DNA of 64,000 nucleotides from Cryptomeria japonica (taxonomy: Eukaryota; Streptophyta; Pinopsida; Cupressales; Cupressaceae): the NCBI RefSeq assembly GCF_030272615.1, contig NC_081414.1, forward strand, positions 769,184,153-769,248,152, in the 5' to 3' direction. Below are positions 32,737-44,089 of this stretch, in pieces (the first letter of the stretch is position 1; every line of letters starts with the position of its first letter). The position numbers and the translations under genes are program-made. The notes beneath the pieces are model-generated. The model worked only from the letters and a program-made list of their open reading frames with translations, was not told the origin of the DNA and did no database searches.

Positions 32737-33300
32737 TTAATTGATAGGGGCCATGAGGCCCATAGACTCCAAACACCATCTAAACTTATCTATTCTCACA
32801 ACCTTAGTTAAAGAATCAGTAACATTCATCAAAGTCTCTACTTTAACCAACTTCACCCTACCATATTCGAACATATCTCTAACAAAATGATATTGAACAT
32901 CAATGTGCTTAGTTTGGGCATGAACTGTCAAGTTCTTAGCTAGGCAGATCACACTTTGACTGTCATAATAAATTGTCATTGTACCCTGTTTTATTCCAAT
33001 ATCTGAACATAGTCTTTTAAGCCAAATAGATTTTTTACAAGCATGACTAGTTGCCATATACTATACTTCCATAGTGGACAAAGCAACCACAACTTGTTGC
33101 TTACTCATCCAACTAATTGCACCACCAAATAAAGTAAACACATAAACTATGTTGGCAAATCTTTTTCTATTAATATCACCTGCCCATTCTGAATCCACAT
33201 AACCATGAATATAAACAGAAATAATGTCTCCTACCAAATTACCATGATAATGCAAAGAATACTTTGAGGTACCCTTCAAATATCTGAAGATCTTTTAACT
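32737..33300 (-). pseudogene. copia pol: RNase H region
   Basis: Frames at 33061-33279 and 32737-33057 join into the copia RNase H: a DSEWAGD motif (catalytic Asp), FTLFGGAISW, then ALSTMEV (the usual Glu of STTEAE is replaced by the diverged MEV), ACKKSIWL, YYDSQS (catalytic Asp) and TKHIDVQYHFVRD. One stop separates the two frames at about 33060. The order matches the family; the protein is not expressible as one chain. Confidence 0.85.
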
Positions 33301-33399
33301 GCACCCCAATGAACTCTACCAAGATTATATACACACACACATAGAGATATGCATATGTGTGTGGAGAGAGATTCAACTACTTGGGCAATGTCTAGTCTA

Positions 33400-34250
33400 G
33401 TATAGACCCATAGCATACATCAAACTTCCAGTTGCACTCTAGTAAGGCACTCTACTCATGTCTTCCATCTTTGATGGGGATATAGGACAATCTAAAATAG
33501 ATAATTTTGTTTCAACTATAAAAGGAACATACAATGGTCTACAATCTTGCATGTTGAACCTTCATAAAGCTAAACTCGCATACTTACTCTAGCCCAACCA
33601 TAGCTTTTTATTCACTGTATCTCTTCTAATCTCTATCCTAAGAATGTGTTTTTTTGCACCAAGATCTTTAATTTCAAATTTAGCATCAAGTTGAGACTTT
33701 AGTTATGAAATCATGCCTCTCCCTTTACCAATGAACAACATATAATCAACATATAAAGAAATGTACAAGAATTGATCACCATCATATTTATAATAAACAC
33801 AGTGATCTGATTTAGAATGCTCAAATCCAAAACTCAACACATATGTATCAATTTTTTGTACCACATCCTAGGGATCTGTTTGATGCCATACAAAGACTTT
33901 AATTTATAGACCAGATTATTTTTACCTTTTACCACATAGTGCTCTAGTTTTTTCATATAAATATCCTCCTCCAAATCACCATGAAAGAAAGTAATTTTCA
34001 CATCCATTTTCTCAACCTCTAAATCATAATCAACAACAATAGAAATAAAAAATCTAATGGATGTCATTTTTGCAACAAAAGAAAATACCTCACCATAATC
34101 AATATCCTCAACTTGAGAGTATCCTTTTGCAACCAACCTTGCTTTATACTTCTCAATACCTCCATTTGAAGCAATATTTTTCTTGAACACCCATTTACAA
34201 CCATCAGGTTTCCATCATTCAAGCAATGATACACAATCCTATGTATAATT
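33400..34250 (-). pseudogene. copia pol: reverse transcriptase region
   Basis: The frame at 33834-34190 gives KARLVAKGYSQ, DYGEVFSFVAK (normally ETFSPVAK), then KMDVKITFFHGDLEEDIYM (normally DVKTAFLHGDL, with the first catalytic Asp) and LYGIKQIPRMWY. Beyond a stop, 33742-33753 encodes YVDY where active elements have YVDD, so a catalytic Asp is lost. A small AC/TG microsatellite interrupts the frame near 33330-33365. Confidence 0.85.
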
Positions 34251-34499
34251 CTTTTTCAAACCTGTCATTTCTTCTTCCATAGAAATCTTTAGGATTATGC
34301 ATCATTCATACCTAATGCCTCTTCTATAGATCTAGGTTCATTCACATTAGTATTCAAAGAAAAAATACATCTCCAATCATTGGGTGAATACCTTTCAAGT
34401 GGTTTTCTATGACTTGTAGACATTCAAACAAGCTGAGTTAGAGGTTCTTCTTCCTCTTCTGAAGATTTGGATCTAGATGAGCTCTCCTCAACTTCTTGC

Positions 34500-35620
34500 T
34501 ATGTAGGGGTCTCGATTCAACTATTTTGAGCATAGAAGGGAATTAGATCGCATCTTACTATTTAGTTTATTCTAGCTAAAATTTAATTGAAGGAGACTTA
34601 ATTTCACTAAAGGCAACACGTCTACTATGTATTACCTTTTGTGCAACAAGGTCCCAAAGCTTGTATCCTTTCACACCATAATTGTATCCGATGAAGATAC
34701 ATTTCACAACCTTTTTCTCCAACTTTGTTCACTTCTCCTTTAGCACATGTGCATATGCCTCACAACCAAAAACACTAAGATGTCTCAATGAAGTCTTATG
34801 ACCCGACCATACCTCCATAGAAATTTTATCAACAAGAGTTGATGTAGGAGACCTATTAATCAAGTAGCAAGCAACAACAACAAATTTATCCCAAAACTTT
34901 TGTTCTAGACCAAAACCACTCAACGTACTCTAGCCTTCTCCATCAATGCCCTATTCACTCTTTCTGTTGCGGCAAATACGGAGTTGTCTTCTGTCTATTA
35001 ATGCCATAGTCTTTACAGAATCTATCGATATCATTTCAACAAAATTCACCACCATTATCAGTCCTTAAACATTATTTTTCTTTCCAAACTGCAACTCAAC
35101 CATTGCTTTAAATTCTTTAAATCGACTGAAAAAATGAAACATAATATGTGGATTTTCCAATGGAAGGAACATCTAGAGGACCAAACACATTAGAATGAAT
35201 AAGATCTAAAACACCACAAGATTTACGAGAACTCAAGTAAAATTGAATGCAATTTTATTTTTCATAAATGTGATGCTCACATAAAGCAAAGTCAAGATTA
35301 CAATCATTCAAACCTTCAACAAGTTTTTTATTTTTCAAGGTCCTTAAACCATTTTCTCCAATGTGGCCAAGCCTCTAGTGTGATAACATAGTCTTCTCTA
35401 CAGGTAACTTTCTTTCAGAAGAAAGAGCACCCTTAGGTACCCAAAAGCCACATCCATCTGCTGAAGGTGAAACCCTCAAATCTTCCAACAAAGTAGCCAC
35501 AAATTTAATTTTTACAGAAGTGTTATTACACTCAACAATATATGCTTCTAGCTTATACAAAGAGTCAAAAATGACACCTCTAGCAATCACCATAGCACCC
35601 TCAACCATTTTATATCCTAC
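34500..35620 (-). pseudogene. copia pol: integrase region with internal deletion
   Basis: The GAG-pre-integrase zinc motif (H.RLGHIGENGL ... CEHHIYEK) begins near 35370 with a stop beside the first His. Integrase core text follows, but near 35130 the frame jumps from KSTYYVSF to FSRFKEFKA. The block that carries the first catalytic Asp (DDYSR region) is missing, about 20 residues. Later YLINRSPTS, EVWSGHKTSLRHL and VFGCEAYAHV (34729-34923) are the copia integrase C-terminal signature. Several stops. Confidence 0.82.
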
Positions 35621-35881
35621 ATAAAAAAAAGACTACTTGCACATCTACATCTATCGGTTTGCTCACAGATAGTAAATTTTATTTTAATCTAGGGATATGC
35701 AACACATTGCTAATCCTTTTTATTCTACCATCAAGAAACCTAATTCTAAAGTTTTACCATGACCAACAATCTCTAAATGTGAATCATCACCTAAGTACAC
35801 CTTACCTCCATTATATTTTTCATATTCAGAAAACCAATCTCTATTGGAAGTCATATAAAAAGATGTGCTTGAGTCAATCAA

Positions 35882-36427
35882 CTATGCATCATTACATGAA
35901 TGAGTAGCCAAAGTTGCAATGAATGCATCACCATCCTCCTTCTTGGACTTAGAATCAGAGTCAATCTTCTTCTTTTCTTCTTTGCAGTCCTTACAGATTT
36001 GTTTCTTGATTGACTGCAATTCTAGCAAATGACTTTGGACTTTCTTGGAGATTTCGATCTCCCTCTGGACTTGGGATTTATTACGCTTCTCATTCTTCTT
36101 TATTTTTTCCTTAGGTATTCTATGAAGAATAAGGACTTCCTTCAAACTGATAGATACCTTCCCCCATATCTCTTCACCAAGAAAGGCACCCACTACATCT
36201 TTAGACTTTGAAATAACAAAAGTACCACCGATAACCATAACACGAGAATCCCACAAATTAGGCAAAGAATAAAGAAAGATTTGACATTTCTCCTCCCCAT
36301 CCATCTTGAAACCAATAGATGCCAATTGAGCCACCAACATATTGAATTCTTCTAGGTGGTCTGTAATCTGTCCACCCTCTTCCATTCTCAAGGAATACAA
36401 TTTCTTCCTCAAGAGAATATAATTCAA
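35882..36427 (-). pseudogene. copia gag
   Basis: 181 codons open. It shows the copia gag (UBN2-type) order: LRKKLYSLRMEEG, DHLEEFNMLVAQL, DGEEKCQIFLYSLP, then a Lys/Glu-rich tail with a KDCKEEKK segment where the CCHC knuckle should be. The knuckle cysteines are not recoverable (a shifted frame is likely). The upstream N-terminal part, from about 36427 to 36720, continues with stops to the initiation region near the primer-binding site. Confidence 0.8.
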
Positions 36428-36837
36428 TAAATATTTGGCTCAATACATATCACCAAGCTTATTCCATAGGTTCTTTGCAAAGGTCTCTTTGTGGACATTG
36501 ATTAGAAAAGAGTCTACTAAGATCAATATAGCTAAACCCTTAGCTTTATGGTCCATAACATCAAAGAAAGTAGCCATAGTTGGATCTAAAGGTCTTGAGA
36601 TATTCACATCATCAACATCCCACAGATTTTGATCTATTAGCCATATCCTCCATCTTTATCTTTCACGTCTCAAAATTACTTCTAGAAAATTTATCTGCCT
36701 CTATTCTCCTTGACGAACTTGCCATCTAAAAAATTCCTACAACAAGATTAAAAAGTATCATTTGCACAAGCTTCCACTCAAATATAGAGTAGTTCAAAAA
36801 AACCCAACAACCCACAACTGAAACCAAAGGTGATCAG

Positions 36838-36849
36838 GCTCTGATACCA
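36838..36849 (-). promoter_or_regulatory. primer-binding site for initiator tRNA-Met
   Basis: Reads TGGTATCAGAGC on the minus strand, the standard Ty1/copia PBS, two bases inside the end of the 5' LTR at 36852. Confidence 0.92.
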
Positions 36850-36851
36850 CT

Positions 36852-37712
36852 TATAAGGAAGTTAAGTAGCATAACAACTTCTTACACTAACCTTGAGAGG
36901 AGGGTATTGCAAAAATTTAACACATTGTTACAACAGTTACATGAACTTAATAGAAATAAACATAAATTGCATGCATATCACAACACAATGATTTACATGG
37001 GTAAAACCCTTCCAGGAGAAAAACCCCTCACTCCAAAAGCCACTCAATATATTATTCAAAAATCAATAACATATTACAACATACTTGGAAAGAAATATTA
37101 TCACAAGAGTATCACCAACCAGAGCTTCAGAGTTAACTCAATAGCTATTAAACTCTTACACCCAACCTCCATCTCACACACCTCATATATAAGAGATATA
37201 ATACATGAAATCGTCAAATGATATTACAAAACCATGGGATAAAACTACCCAATAAAGTGGAACCAACTTAATCTCCAATCTTGCATGCCCTATGATGTGT
37301 CAAAACACACATCAACATGTGTACCACCCTTTTACAACTCATTTATGTGTCTGGTGCATTTTTATTTTTCTTGTTTTAGGAGACCAAACTTCTAGAGACC
37401 ATAACTTGTGAACTGAGTGTCTGATTGGAAAACCATTTGAAGCTTCAAAAATCTTGAGACATGATCTATCACCTCATGACCCACTACATTGGTTACAACA
37501 ACTTCTTAAGACATTTTAGAGCCTCTAAATCCCTCAAAATTGAATTTAAAACTTTCATCGCAACTTTCAAAAATGAAAACTTTAATATCTTCAAACCTAG
37601 TTATGATCTTGCATCAAAAAAATTATTGGCATGCTTATCTAGCCAATCCAAAGATTTGAGGAAAATTTTTAACCAATTCATGCTCAAACAAAAACTTTCT
37701 ATAAATAGTAAC
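36852..37712 (-). repeat. copia 5' LTR, main part
   Basis: Matches 31794-32643 of the 3' LTR. It stops at AGTAAC (37707-37712); the missing outer 39 bp reappear at 41221-41259 after a 3.5-kb insertion. Confidence 0.88.
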
Positions 37713-38729
37713 TATTACTAAATTTTCATATTTATTGCAATTTAGTGGAAAGTTCAAGTGCCATGCAAAAGATTACAATTACATAAAGAAAATTCCAGAT
37801 CTTTCAATTGTTTTCAATTTATAATATTTCATTTTTATACAATTGGAAAGATTAAGAGAAAGTAATCTACTGAATAAATATTTCTCTCACACAAGACCGT
37901 GGGAGTGATTCTTATTTTCCTATGCAAAGGAGAAATACATAAATTGAATAAAACAAATGCATAGAAAAAGATAAGAAGGGAACCAACCATTGCCTGGGGG
38001 TATATGGCTGACATAAGTCTGTTTCTGCTAGTGTAAGTCTGCATCTCTGGTGTCCTTCAGCTTCCAATTGTCTCCTGGTCATGAAAAGGTCAAAAAGTGG
38101 CATGTGTTAGATCCAAGGGATCCAAGCAATGACTGATTATCTACTAATGATGCCTATGCATTTGTATTATTCAATCATGATCCTTTTTGATAGAAAAATA
38201 AACATCAAAGAAAACAAAAAGGAAAGGTCATTCTCATTGCATTGGAGAATCAATGTTTTTCTAACTATGTTTGTTTAATGTACAGAAACAGGTTAAGTTA
38301 AAACTGTAGATTTCAAGGTTTTATTTATGAGTGGGATTAAATAAGGCTCCCACAAGGGTTGAGCACAGCTCATGGAACTATATGACTATTCAGAGGTGAG
38401 TGTTTTGATATGCTTGGTCCTAAGGGGGTTGGGAAGGCTATCTCCATTAATGTGATGATTGGACTTTCAACTACTACTTCATCAACAGTGGATTTTCAGT
38501 TACATACAGGCTGCAGTACGTTTTAAAAAAGGAAAATGTGCATATTTTGAGATTTCTTTTCAAAAAAAACATATACCAGATTATATTTTAAAAAAAACTC
38601 TTTTACTATAGAGCACAAGGCTACAATTGTTCGTTTCTGCAAACAATCTGGAGATGATAAGGCTATTTTAAAAGATAATCAGTTGAAGCTATAAGAAACT
38701 GGAATAAAAAACCAAAGTTTTGTGAAAGA

Positions 38730-39062
38730 ACATAAGCATTTATTCATGAAAACTTACATACTGGACCAATTATGGTTATGTTTAGTGATGAATTTAAAGA
38801 ATCATTTACCAGGCTAAAGGGTTTTGAAGTGCATGCTAAAGTTGATGACAACTTATTACTGAGTAAGTTCTATTCTTTGCCTTTTGGCATTGCAAATCAA
38901 TTGATAAAACAACCAAAGATGGATCAGAAATTGACCTTCAGTTTGAGGTAAATAAGGAAGAATCACGAATAATCAGGTTTCCAAGAAGTTCATTTGTTCT
39001 TGGACGTTTTGGTACAGGGAAAATGACTGCACTTACAACCATATTTCTTTAGAAGGAAATAA
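38730..39062 (+). pseudogene. TRANK1-like / UvrD-type helicase N-terminal fragment
   Basis: The plus-strand translation shows a CSDEFKESF-like motif (here FSDEFKESF) near 38785. After a short gap it gives LQFEVNKEESRIIRFPRSS, then FVLGRFGTGKMTALTT near 39000-39040. This is the block ahead of and including Walker A (GRSGTGKTT in the family) of plant TRANK1-like superfamily-1 helicases. Here Walker A is damaged (GFGTGKM) and a TAG follows soon after. Exon-sized pieces are separated by intron-like spacer, so this looks like captured genomic DNA, not a retrocopy. Confidence 0.65.
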
Positions 39063-39315
39063 TAATTCAGTCTTGCTACTCATGGTTTCTCGCAGGATAA
39101 TCAGACGGAAGAAGAAAACAAAATTGGGTGGAAATATTCACAACAAGAACAAAACTTCTCAGTAGAAGAGATATCAGAGTTTTGGGGTTTTTGCAATAAA
39201 GGAATCTCTAAACAAGGATTTGGGCAATCAGTAAGGGACTTTGATGCAACATTCACAAGCACTTACAAGACAATCATAATGGTCAAGCGAGCACACATTA
39301 AAAAAAAATGATATC

Positions 39316-39633
39316 TTGTACCTCAGGAAAGAATACAGTAATTTCAAATATCAGTTTATACCTGTTTCAGCTACAGAAAGTTCTGCTAAAAATAAACTAG
39401 TAGAAGATACAGATAACATGAAAAACCCATTAGCGCAGCTTCTTGCACGAAAAAATTACAGAGATTTTTTTCAAAAGGATGCAAGCAAAGTTCATGAAAT
39501 AAATACACATTGCCGAGTTTCAAGGGAAAATGAAAAAATTGTAGAGACGTCTTCAAAATATGCAGCTCGAAAAGGAAATGTCATGATTTATGAAGAAATC
39601 CCTACAAGGTCGAAAATGGAGCAAACCGATTGA
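39316..39633 (+). pseudogene. unassigned 105-codon frame within the insertion
   Basis: An open plus-strand frame of Lys/Glu/Ser-rich composition, with no recognised domain. It follows the helicase fragment by about 250 bp on the same strand and could be a further exon of the same captured gene. No other support. Confidence 0.3.
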
Positions 39634-39968
39634 AGCGATGGACAACTGCCAAAGGAGGGGAGTCAACACGCAGATCACAATTTTCCATCTCCCTGTTCGA
39701 ACCCTAGCTGTGCGGCGGATTTCTTCTTCAACAGTGAAAATGAAAAAAGATGAATGATTAACATTAGGTTATATTGCCGCCTATATTCCCTTATCTTGCC
39801 CTTTTCCCATTTTTATGGGATTGTATTTCATTTTTAAATGATGCAAGTAATACATGGTGGTCGAGTTTATAAACTCCCACTTAGGAGATGTCACGCCTAG
39901 CCGTGGGGAGGCTTTAAAACCCCTAAGTCTTTCAAAAGACTTATTTCAAAAAAAAAATAAAAAAAGAA
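39634..39968 (+). mobile_element. SINE-like retroposon
   Basis: Contains GTTCGAACCC near 39692, a perfect core for a pol III B box, about 50 bp downstream of ATGGACAACTGCC, a weak A box. Ends in an A-rich tail (A10 with TA5 variants) at 39947-39968. Length about 335 bp fits a plant SINE. No clear flanking duplication. Confidence 0.5.
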
Positions 39969-41215
39969 CTAATTAATTATTATGTTAATGTTAAAAAAAA
40001 AATTAAAATTTTTAGCAACATTAGCATAATAACTAATTATTAAATTAATTAGTTTTGTGTAAAAAATAAAAAATTTCCTATCATCATATCTTTATAAGGA
40101 AATTATTTTTGCATCTTTATAGCCTTTTGAATTCAATACTTTTCATCCATAGACACATTGAAAATTGTAAAATGGATATTCTAATTGGATAAATTATAAA
40201 TCCAATTAGTATTTATTATAGTTGTGTCTTTAATATTTATTCCCAATATGCATATGGAAGAAAAATATTGAACTCAAAGAGGTGGAGTTATCTCATGAGT
40301 TTGGGGTCGGATTTGGGCTTAAGGTGCAGTTATGCATGGGTTTGTGCCAGTTCTCCACCAGTTGAAGCTTGATTTTGAGTGTCTCATGGGTCAACCTTTA
40401 GCTGACCAAGAGTTTGGACCAGATTTCACGCATTTATGCAAAATTTGAAGCCTTTTTGGGTGGATTTCCTTCTCTGCTCGGATTTTGAGATCTTTTGAGT
40501 TGGGGATCACTCTAGTTTACCTTCAGTTGACTTGAAGTCATCTTACCCTTGCATTTGGAAGGCTCTTTTGTATAAAGGAAAAAAACATTTCATTTGGGAG
40601 AGGTTCTGGATTTTATTCTCAAGCTTGGTAGAGAATTCTTTCTTGTAACTTACATTTTACAGTTCTTGATAGAAAATTCAATAAAATACCATTTTATACC
40701 TTATATTTCCAAGCTTATTATTTGATGTGTGATTGAGAGTCATTTTCATATTGTGTTATTGATTAAATAACCTTTTTGGAATTTCTATCTCATGCATGAA
40801 TCACAAGTTATGCATTGTGATTTCTTCAGTTAATTGTTTGAGAGTCTTTTTCCTTTCAGTTTTCTGAGTCAAGATCCTTTGCATAAATCACTTTTTGTGA
40901 TATAAATCAGAGGTGCTTTTGAGTAAAATGGGCAATTTTAGAAATTTTTCTGTCATTTTTTAGTTCAGTTTGGTGTATCACTCTATTTAAGTTATTAGTT
41001 TTCTTTCCATCTTTATTTATACCTTCTCCCTTTTCCAAAAAATCTCTTTTTCCAAAGTTCTTTTAGAATAGGTGATCCATCAGTATCAGGAACTGGCCTA
41101 TTTGGAAGTCCAATCATCCCAGTAGTTTACCCACAAACTCATGATTGTTCCCATGTTATCCCAAAGTGCTAAGTTTTAAGAACTTAGTTTTCGGGTGCAC
41201 TTTTGGGCCTTAACA
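39969..41215 (+). other. right part of the insertion, no gene
   Basis: AT-rich to 40240, then T-rich leader-like text with an AATAAAA signal near 40680. It may be an LTR remnant ending TTAACA at 41215. No coding potential. Confidence 0.35.
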
Positions 41216-41259
41216 GTAACCTTAAGTAAATGCAAGGTTGAGATACCATTTTCCCAACA

Positions 41260-42640
41260 TATACATCTTCATGAATTTACTTTATTCCTAATGTTTTCTC
41301 TTTATTTTCTAGGTGTTATTTCCTTCCCCCCTTTCTCATGCCTTATTCCAGTAACTCTAATTTCTTTTATCATCTTGATGAAACTTCTACATAATTAATC
41401 CCTCTTTGATCTTGTTTCCTTTTCTAATGTATCACTTCTCTACTACAATTATACTCTCTTATTCACTTGATACCCTATTTGTACTTCATTCACCTCCACT
41501 TTCATGCTCTCTAAAAATATAGTTTTGCATTTTATTGTACATTCATTAGACTCAATAACTAAGACCTTCATATTGTCTTTCATGTGAATATATTCTTCCT
41601 CAAAATGTTCACATATTTGTTTCTTCTTCTCAATTAAATTAAACAAAACTTCAATCATTCTCATCTCTTTTGCTATTACACTTGAGCATTTAAGGTATTC
41701 CTTCTTATTATCCTTTTTGAGGTGTGCATTTTTTCTTTCTCTTCTTGTTGACTTGATGTCAACTTCCTTCTATTTTCTTGTCAAAACATGCAAATTAATA
41801 CCTATGAAAAGATGACTCATATACTCATTCTTTTCTTTCCTTGAATATAATTTCTTTTTATTATCTAGTTATATATGTTTTGATCCTATATGTATATTTT
41901 ATTTTATTCAAAAAATTGGCCCATAAATATCATCAAATTTCACTCGAAAAATCCTTAACAAGTTTATGTAACTTAATCTAGTCTTATTTCTATAATGGAA
42001 ACTCCTACTCTACCTCTTCTAACTTATATTCTAGGAAACATCTTGAGTCACATTGAACACTCAAAATATTAGTTAAAACTTTTGAATAAATCAATGTTTT
42101 ATCTCTTTGTTCTCTACCCACCCACAATAAATGGAGAATACTTTTAATGTCCTCACCCACTATTCACTCAATGAGAGATATTTTTCCTTTGTTTACACCT
42201 TCTAACCTATAACCTTTGTTAGAAGATGGGGAACACTTTACAAAAACTATATCCAAACATCCACTCTTGATGAAGGATATTTCCTCATTCTATATATCTT
42301 CCACCAATTACTATCTTGTTAGAAGATATTTTCACTATGTCAAACTTGTTGAAACATCGCCCACAATATGTCACCACCACATTGGATGTGCTACATAAGA
42401 AGAAAAAATTTAATTAAAAGGTCATTCAAAAGGGTGTCCAAGATAGAGAGAGGTGTATGGAGTAGGTTTGGGTACCTTGACATAAGTATAGGTGTCCATC
42501 AAGAATAAATGATATAAATTTTTTATCATATAAGAGATCACACAAAAATCTTTTTGAAGGATCATGAGATAAAAATATGGGAAAAAAAAATGATCACCAA
42601 AACATGCATGCAAAGTTACGTAATAACTATGTGGTGCAGG
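41260..42640 (-). other. AT-rich DNA with short coiled-coil frame
   Basis: A minus-strand frame at 41449-41664 (71 codons) is Glu/Lys/Val-rich, coiled-coil-like. Together with 31093-31560 it may be the two sides of the element that the copia insertion split. The rest holds nothing recognisable. Confidence 0.3.
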
Positions 42641-44040
42641 AGCACCCAAGAACATGAGGTCACCAGGAGAGAAGTGATGTTTTAAGTCATTTTGATCATT
42701 TTTATGATGTATTGATTCATGATGAATCCATTTGTAAAGACAAGATCAATTATTGTAATTATTTGCATAAAGTTGTTAAAAGTTGTTCTTTAGGTCCCAG
42801 TTTGGCCTATAAGGTCAAGATTGTTGAAATAACCCATGGAAGGGTAGAATCAACATAAAATGTCTCAAATAGTCTATAAGAGTTTTTACAATTTGGGGAG
42901 TCATCAGGAAAAAAGTGTCACAGTTGCAAGAAAATTGCAAAAGTGCAGCATTTGCAAAAATGTAAAAGTGCAAAAAATTGCACATAAAGTTGTAAAAGGG
43001 AAGATGAAGGGTCATAAAGGTAGTTGGATGGTTTATAACTACCAAAGAGTATAAATATGCTGTATTGGTCGAACCAAATCATTATTGGAAGAATAGAGAA
43101 GGAGGATAAAGCTTTGGAACAAATTGGTGTGTTTAAAACTTGCATTTTGATTGGTGTTTTTATGTTAAGTTGTTGTTTCTAGGCCTTGTACGACCATGTA
43201 TGGCCTAGAAACCCTGTATATTTATAATGGTTAGATAGTGGAATGAATCCTATTTCTCATTCTTTTGGTTTGGTGCAGTTTAATGAATAAATGAATAAGT
43301 TATGAAAGTTTCGGCGAAAGTGGTTGTTTGTAGATTTGAGATTTCCTAAGAACAGTCATATTGCAGCATTTGGTATGGACTCATTGGGAAGAATTATGAC
43401 CTCAAAATAGATTCATTGGAAATACATATGAATCAAATTTCATTTAATTTTGGTCTGAGTCATTTTTATGCACATTTGTGTAAGTTATGAAGATTTTGGT
43501 GAAAATTGTTTTTAAACTATCTTCAATGGAGTTGCAGACAAGGGTTTGTGATTATCTAATGATTTAACCATTTGAAAATTTAATGGCTTACATATTATGA
43601 AACTAGATCCATAATTATTTCATCTTATATTAGTTTGGAATCATTTGGTTTTGTTTTGTGAAAGATATTTGATGCCCTAGATGGATTGGGCATGCACATG
43701 TCTTATTTGGGGACAACAAAAATGGATCTCGGTGAAAAGACTATAACTTTTAATCTAACCATTGGATTTGGCTAAATTTGGGATATGTTGTTTGTAAGAA
43801 AGTTATTCAGGTTTTGACCAAAGGGATTGAGTTTTTTTATATCTGGTTAGATATTTATATACCTCTGTGTACAGGTCTATCTAAAGGGACAACAAGTTGG
43901 CAAATTTGATACCTGGATCAAGTTTGTGTTTTCTTGATTGATTTATTGTTGAAGTATGATGGAATATTCATCTAATGAATTTTTATAATGGTAAAAATAT
44001 TTATGGATCAGCATGATCCTAGAGTTGTGATTGGTTTTCC
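42640..44040 (+). mobile_element. LTR-like fragment with TATA box
   Basis: No coding potential. GAGTATAAATATG near 43049 with a leader-like region downstream, and U3-like text containing repeated TTGCAAAA/GTGCAAAA words (42925-42990). Termini not defined. Confidence 0.35.
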
Positions 44041-44089
44041 AAGATCCTCTGCATCACTATGATGCAAAGATCAAATATATGCCACAAGA

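Larger units (their letters stand above)
37713..41215. mobile_element. 3.5-kb insertion in copia LTR, carrying gene fragments
   Basis: Exact 5-bp duplication GTAAC at 37708-37712 and 41216-41220, each continuing correctly into LTR sequence. The insert starts TATTACTAAA and ends GGGCCTTAACA, so the tips are TATTA/TTAACA, close to a TG...CA LTR-type pair if one base mutated. The two ends do not look like two copies of one LTR. The cargo includes a helicase gene fragment, an unassigned 105-codon frame, a SINE-like unit and a leader-like region with TATA-less T-rich text (40240-41215). The class of the carrier is unresolved. Confidence 0.75.
31794..41259 (-). mobile_element. Ty1/copia retrotransposon (decayed), 5' LTR split by an insertion
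   Basis: Minus-strand element: 3' LTR 31794-32682, polypurine GTGGGAGAA next to it, RNase H, RT, integrase and gag from 32737 to 36427, primer-binding site 36838-36849, 5' LTR 36852-37712 plus 41221-41259. The 5' LTR is interrupted by 37713-41215. Flanks TATAT (31789-31793) and TATAC (41260-41264) form a 5-bp duplication with one mismatch. Without the insert the element is about 6 kb. All coding parts carry stops or frameshifts. LTR copies are clearly diverged, so the insertion is old. Confidence 0.88.

Noticed and set aside
39685-39705. A tRNA gene at the GTTCGAACCC motif
   Set aside because: No cloverleaf can be formed with the upstream sequence; a SINE-like head is the better reading.
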